NCBI GenBank assembly: GCA_018664265.1
Contig: JABJOR010000135.1
Location: forward strand, 1-8,923
DNA from: Rhodospirillales bacterium
Lineage (GTDB): Bacteria; Pseudomonadota; Alphaproteobacteria; Rhodospirillales; Casp-alpha2
Reading direction: 5' to 3'
DNA length: 8,923 nucleotides
Shown: piece after piece, positions 7,140 to 8,923 of the stretch
Layout of the letters: the number at the start of each line of letters is the position of its first letter
Position numbering within the stretch: the stretch's first letter is position 1
The notes under the pieces: model-generated
Seen by the model: the letters and a program-made list of their open reading frames with translations, nothing else
What the model was told of the DNA's origin: nothing
Database searches by the model: none
Program-made: the position numbers and the translations under genes

Positions 7140-7153
7140 ATGTTGCCTGTGAA
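7124..7153 (-). promoter_or_regulatory. Likely promoter of the rnd-kdsD-lptCAB run, inside the terminator
   Basis: TTCACA (7153-7148, 5 of 6 match) is followed by an 18-nt spacer and TATAAA (7129-7124, 5 of 6). Transcription would begin near 7117, about 45 nt before the rnd ATG. The -10 hexamer occupies the loop of the terminator hairpin and the predicted start falls in its 3' arm. Transcripts from here would therefore lack the 5' arm and could not fold the terminator. Confidence 0.5.
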
Positions 7154-7224
7154 CACCATATCTACATTCATGAGATGCAGAAAATGCAGGCTTAAATTCT
7201 AGTATAAATGTATTAAAAAGTGAT

Positions 7225-7311
7225 TGGTGCCCAGGAGAAGACTCGAACTTCCACGACCTTGCGATCACAGACACCTGAAGCCTGCGCGTCTACCAATTCC
7301 GCCACCTGGGC
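7225..7311 (-). tRNA. tRNA-Leu, anticodon CAG
   Basis: An 87-nt minus-strand gene including an encoded CCA. The acceptor stem GCCCAGG (7311-7305) pairs with CCTGGGC (7235-7229), followed by discriminator A and CCA. The D-arm region GGCGGAATTGGTAGACGC is typical of leucine tRNA. The anticodon stem CAGGC/GTCTG encloses loop TTCAGGT, giving anticodon CAG at 7277-7275, which reads CUG codons. A long class II variable arm (TGATCGCAAGGTCGT) and the T loop TTCGAGT are present. It has its own promoter-like site upstream and terminator downstream. Confidence 0.96.
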
Positions 7312-7324
7312 ACTTATCAGGACA

Positions 7325-7367
7325 ACCGCTAAAACGCGGATGGAATTCACCGCTGTGTAGCGGATGG
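7325..7367 (-). repeat. Two tandem 19-bp hairpin repeats in the tRNA-Leu leader
   Basis: Copies at 7325-7343 and 7349-7367 match at 14 of 19 positions and are separated by 5 nt. All differences fall in the central five bases. Each copy has palindromic arms: CCGC/GCGG in the first and CCGCT/AGCGG in the second. They lie between the predicted tRNA transcription start (about 7366) and the mature 5' end, so they should fold as two small hairpins in the leader removed by RNase P, or act as a protein site. Confidence 0.55.
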
Positions 7368-7372
7368 CACAC

Positions 7373-7401
7373 GAGATACTTTGCCGCAGGTGCATTGTCA
7401 A
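7373..7401 (-). promoter_or_regulatory. Promoter of tRNA-Leu
   Basis: Minus strand has a perfect -35 TTGACA (7401-7396), a 17-nt spacer and TATCTC (7378-7373), placing the start near 7366, about 55 nt before the mature tRNA. The -10 matches only 3 of 6 bases, but the perfect -35, ideal spacing and position directly upstream of a tRNA gene support it. Confidence 0.6.
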
Positions 7402-7417
7402 CCAACAAGCTGTGTAG

Positions 7418-7438
7418 AAAATGCAAAGTTTGCGTTTT
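7418..7438. promoter_or_regulatory. 21-bp near-perfect palindrome, possible operator
   Basis: Arms AAAATGCAAA (7418-7427) and TTTGCGTTTT (7429-7438) flank a single central G; 9 of 10 positions pair perfectly and the tenth is a G-T wobble. It lies 16 nt upstream of the tRNA -35 box, in the gap shared by the divergent tRNA-Leu and NDUFA9-like gene. The dyad shape suits a dimeric regulator. A T run follows in the plus direction, so a weak terminator-like hairpin is the alternative. Confidence 0.35.
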
Positions 7439-7488
7439 TCTCTCTGTTTGCGCTGTTCTCTGGGGGGCAACTATGGCATTGTTCGCAA

Positions 7489-7524
7489 AATTGCTAGCTG
7501 TATTGCTACTTGATTTGCTACCCG
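7489..7524 (+). repeat. Three tandem 12-bp repeats with TTGCTA core
   Basis: TTGCTA occurs at 7491, 7503 and 7515, exactly 12 bp apart, within 12-mers aattgctagctg, tattgctacttg and atttgctacccg. A degenerate fourth unit (TTGTTC at 7479) precedes them in the same phase. The array ends 49 bp before the start codon of the NDUFA9-like gene, a place where a regulator site or promoter is expected. I found no clear sigma-70 promoter for that gene. Confidence 0.5.
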
Positions 7525-7573
7525 GGGGTGGCAGTCATCAACTGTCCATAGTTTAAAAGTTAAGGAGCTTGTT

Positions 7574-8584
7574 ATGTCTCGTCCTATCGTCACCGTATTT
7601 GGTGGTTCCGGATTTATTGGTCGTCATGTGGTCACGCAACTTGCTGGCGAAGGATATCTGGTTCGCGCCGTTGTTCGTGATGTTCACGCAGCAAACTTCC
7701 TGCGTCCCATGGGACATATCGGACAGGTCATTCCCTGGCCCGGCAACATAACCGATCCGGCGTCTGTTTCCGCCGCCGTGGATGGTGCCCAGATGGTTGT
7801 TAACACTGTTGGCATTCTGTCCCAGTGGGGACGCCAGACATTCCAGCGCATTCATGTAGAAGGCGCCGCCAATGTGGCAAAGGCCTGCAGCGATCATGGT
7901 ATCAAGCGCCTAATCCACATGTCCGCCAATGGCGCTGTTAAGACTTCAGAATCCGACTACGCCCGCACCAAGGCCGAAGGCGAAGACGCCGTTCTTGCCG
8001 CATTCCCGAATGCCACAATCATGCGCCCAAGCGTAGTTTTTGGTCAGGAAGACAGTTTCTTCAACAAATTTGCAGCGCTCAGCCGCATCACCCCTGTGTT
8101 GCCTGTGATCGGTGCGCCATTTATCCCCGAATTCAAACTGGGTGGCGAGCACGGTATCGAGATCAACATCTACGGCGATGGCGGCCCCAAGCTGCAACCG
8201 GTTTTTGTCGGTGATGTTTCCCATGCTATTCTGAATGCCATGAACGACAATTCTACATGCGGTAAATCTTTCGAGCTTGGCGGCCCGGTTGCCTACAGCT
8301 TCAAGGAGCTGATGGAATTGATGTTGGCGGTTACTGGCAAGAAGCGCTTCCTGTACCCCCTCGCCTATCCTTTTGCCAAGATCAAGGCATTCTTTTTGGG
8401 AATGTTGCCCAATCCAATCCTTACCACGGATCAGGTAACCTTGCTGAAGTCAGACAATGTGATGACAGGGGACCTGCCGGGATTGAATGATTTGGGTATT
8501 CAGCCACAAGCCGCCGAAGCTATCTTGCCAACATACCTGTACCGCTATCGCGCACCGGGCTACGAGCAAATCAAAAACAGCTAA
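7574..8584 (+). CDS. NAD(P)-binding SDR protein, complex I NDUFA9 family
   Basis: Atypical short-chain dehydrogenase/epimerase-like protein of 336 residues. The Rossmann nucleotide-binding motif is GGSGFIG (10-16), and a Tyr129-x3-Lys133 pair in SDYARTKAEGE corresponds to the SDR catalytic pair. Segments such as RPSVVFGQEDSFFNKFAAL and QPVFVGDVSHAI are characteristic of bacterial relatives of NDUFA9, a structural NADPH-binding subunit of mitochondrial complex I. Whether the bacterial protein associates with complex I is not shown by this sequence; an oxidoreductase or quinone-related role is equally possible. The start is secure, with TAAGGAG 6 nt upstream of the ATG. It diverges from tRNA-Leu and converges with a MarR-type gene, so it is probably monocistronic. 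By eye it uses more GC-ending codons than the minus-strand genes. The stop codon lies in a tandem repeat. Confidence 0.88.
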   Translation: MSRPIVTVFGGSGFIGRHVVTQLAGEGYLVRAVVRDVHAANFLRPMGHIGQVIPWPGNITDPASVSAAVDGAQMVVNTVGILSQWGRQTFQRIHVEGAANVAKACSDHGIKRLIHMSANGAVKTSESDYARTKAEGEDAVLAAFPNATIMRPSVVFGQEDSFFNKFAALSRITPVLPVIGAPFIPEFKLGGEHGIEINIYGDGGPKLQPVFVGDVSHAILNAMNDNSTCGKSFELGGPVAYSFKELMELMLAVTGKKRFLYPLAYPFAKIKAFFLGMLPNPILTTDQVTLLKSDNVMTGDLPGLNDLGIQPQAAEAILPTYLYRYRAPGYEQIKNS

Positions 8585-8648
8585 GCTGTCTGACTAGATA
8601 GGAAAACAGCTAAGCTGTCTGACTAATTAGGAAAACAGCTAAGACTAG
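8574..8648 (+). repeat. 29-bp tandem repeat overlapping a stop codon, about 2.6 copies
   Basis: Copies start at 8574, 8603 and 8632. The first two are complete and identical at 27 of 29 positions; the third lacks 7 nt (CTGTCTG) and then diverges. Every copy begins AAAACAGCTAAG, so each repeats the last codons and TAA stop of the NDUFA9-like gene. In copies one and two the stop sits in the centre of a perfect dyad, ACAGCT-A-AGCTGT. No spacers are present. Confidence 0.85.
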
Positions 8649-8652
8649 TTTT
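8632..8652. terminator. Possible weak bidirectional terminator between convergent genes
   Basis: AAAAC (8632-8636) pairs with GTTTT (8648-8652) around an 11-nt loop, with A-rich and T-rich flanks giving short U tracts on both strands. It sits between the convergent NDUFA9-like gene and the MarR-type gene. The stem is short and AT-rich, so the call is tentative. Confidence 0.25.
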
Positions 8653-8654
8653 AT

Positions 8655-8923
8655 TTAGTAATTGGTTGGAATGTTTTTGGCATCCACCGATGCGGCTTCG
8701 TCTGCACCTGCGGCGTGGACAACCAGCTCGCCAAATTCACGCAAGAAGACTGAGCCTTTTACTGTGCGCTGAATATGCACACTACGGCGGTCGTTCTCAT
8801 CGGGTTTGCGACGAACAAGACCAAGCTCGCTCAGCCGATCAATGGCGCGGGTTACGGCAGGCTTGGAAATATTCAATTCCACAGCAAGACCGCGAACCGT
8901 GTGATGGGGCGGAATCAGATATA
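8655..8923 (-). CDS. MarR-family winged-helix regulator (5' end off window)
   Basis: C-terminal part of a MarR-type transcription factor. The frame is open from the window edge at 8923 to the stop at 8657-8655, giving 89 visible codons; the true start lies outside. It contains the winged helix-turn-helix: HHTVRGLAVELNISKPAVTRAIDRL with the recognition helix in SKPAVTRAIDRLSELGLV, then the wing RRKPDENDRRSVHIQ with the typical D-x2-DRR motif, and the start of the C-terminal dimerisation helix (GSVFLREFGELVVHAA). The tail after that is low in complexity and not diagnostic. An internal GTG at 8882 lies within the DNA-binding domain and is not the start. The ligand-sensing and N-terminal dimerisation parts are missing, so neither ligand nor targets can be inferred. 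It converges on the NDUFA9-like gene. Confidence 0.85.
   Translation of the reverse strand, partial: YLIPPHHTVRGLAVELNISKPAVTRAIDRLSELGLVRRKPDENDRRSVHIQRTVKGSVFLREFGELVVHAAGADEAASVDAKNIPTNY

Noticed and set aside
7175..7189. Direct repeat ATGCAG-AAA-ATGCAG between tRNA-Leu and rnd
   Set aside because: Two 6-bp copies only, with no further copies nearby; readily explained by chance.
7224..7556. Plus-strand open frame of 110 codons across the divergent gap
   Set aside because: It runs antisense through tRNA-Leu and its promoter, has no ribosome site and no recognisable domain.
7553..7897. Minus-strand open frame of 114 codons antisense to the NDUFA9-like gene
   Set aside because: It is a shadow of a well-supported coding frame, without family motifs or a plausible ribosome site.
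8574..8648. Direct repeats of 29 bp that might suggest a CRISPR array
   Set aside because: The copies are head to tail with no spacers and overlap the end of a coding sequence; no cas gene is present.

Overview
This window carries conserved chromosomal core genes of an alphaproteobacterium. The suggestion rests on the gene order rnd, kdsD, lptC, lptA, lptB, rpoN, hpf, ptsN, the short HRDC-less RNase D, the long-form Hpf and the NDUFA9-like SDR protein. Base composition looks balanced by eye and the protein sequences have a Rhodospirillales-like flavour, but I cannot name a genus. I see no transposase, integrase, phage gene or CRISPR array.

Layout, right to left on the minus strand from about 7400 to 1: a tRNA-Leu(CAG) unit with its own likely promoter and intrinsic terminator, then a long run of eight co-directional genes. 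These are RNase D, arabinose-5-phosphate isomerase (first step toward KDO), the LptC/LptA/LptB parts of the LPS transporter, sigma-54, the ribosome hibernation factor Hpf and the nitrogen-PTS protein PtsN. Only the last few residues of PtsN are missing, off the left edge. Spacing is tight from rnd to lptA (21 nt, 4 nt, then a TAATG overlap), looser around lptB and rpoN (about 63 nt each), and 236 nt between rpoN and hpf, where a separate promoter is likely. The kdsD-lptCAB block couples KDO supply to LPS export; rpoN-hpf-ptsN is the classical sigma-54/nitrogen-PTS neighbourhood. kdsC, which lies between kdsD and lptC in E. coli, is absent here.

On the plus strand, diverging from the tRNA across a 262-nt gap, is an NAD(P)-binding SDR protein of the complex I NDUFA9 family (7574-8584). 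Its stop codon lies in the first copy of a 29-bp tandem repeat. Converging on it from the right edge is the 3' part of a MarR-family regulator gene.

The genes are ordinary. The less expected material is in the gaps: a terminator that appears to contain the next gene's promoter (7105-7153), two tandem hairpin repeats in the tRNA leader, a 21-bp near-palindrome and a triple 12-bp TTGCTA repeat in the divergent gap, the 29-bp repeat over a stop codon, and a bulged hairpin over the hpf stop codon. I do not see clear evidence for a new multi-gene system.
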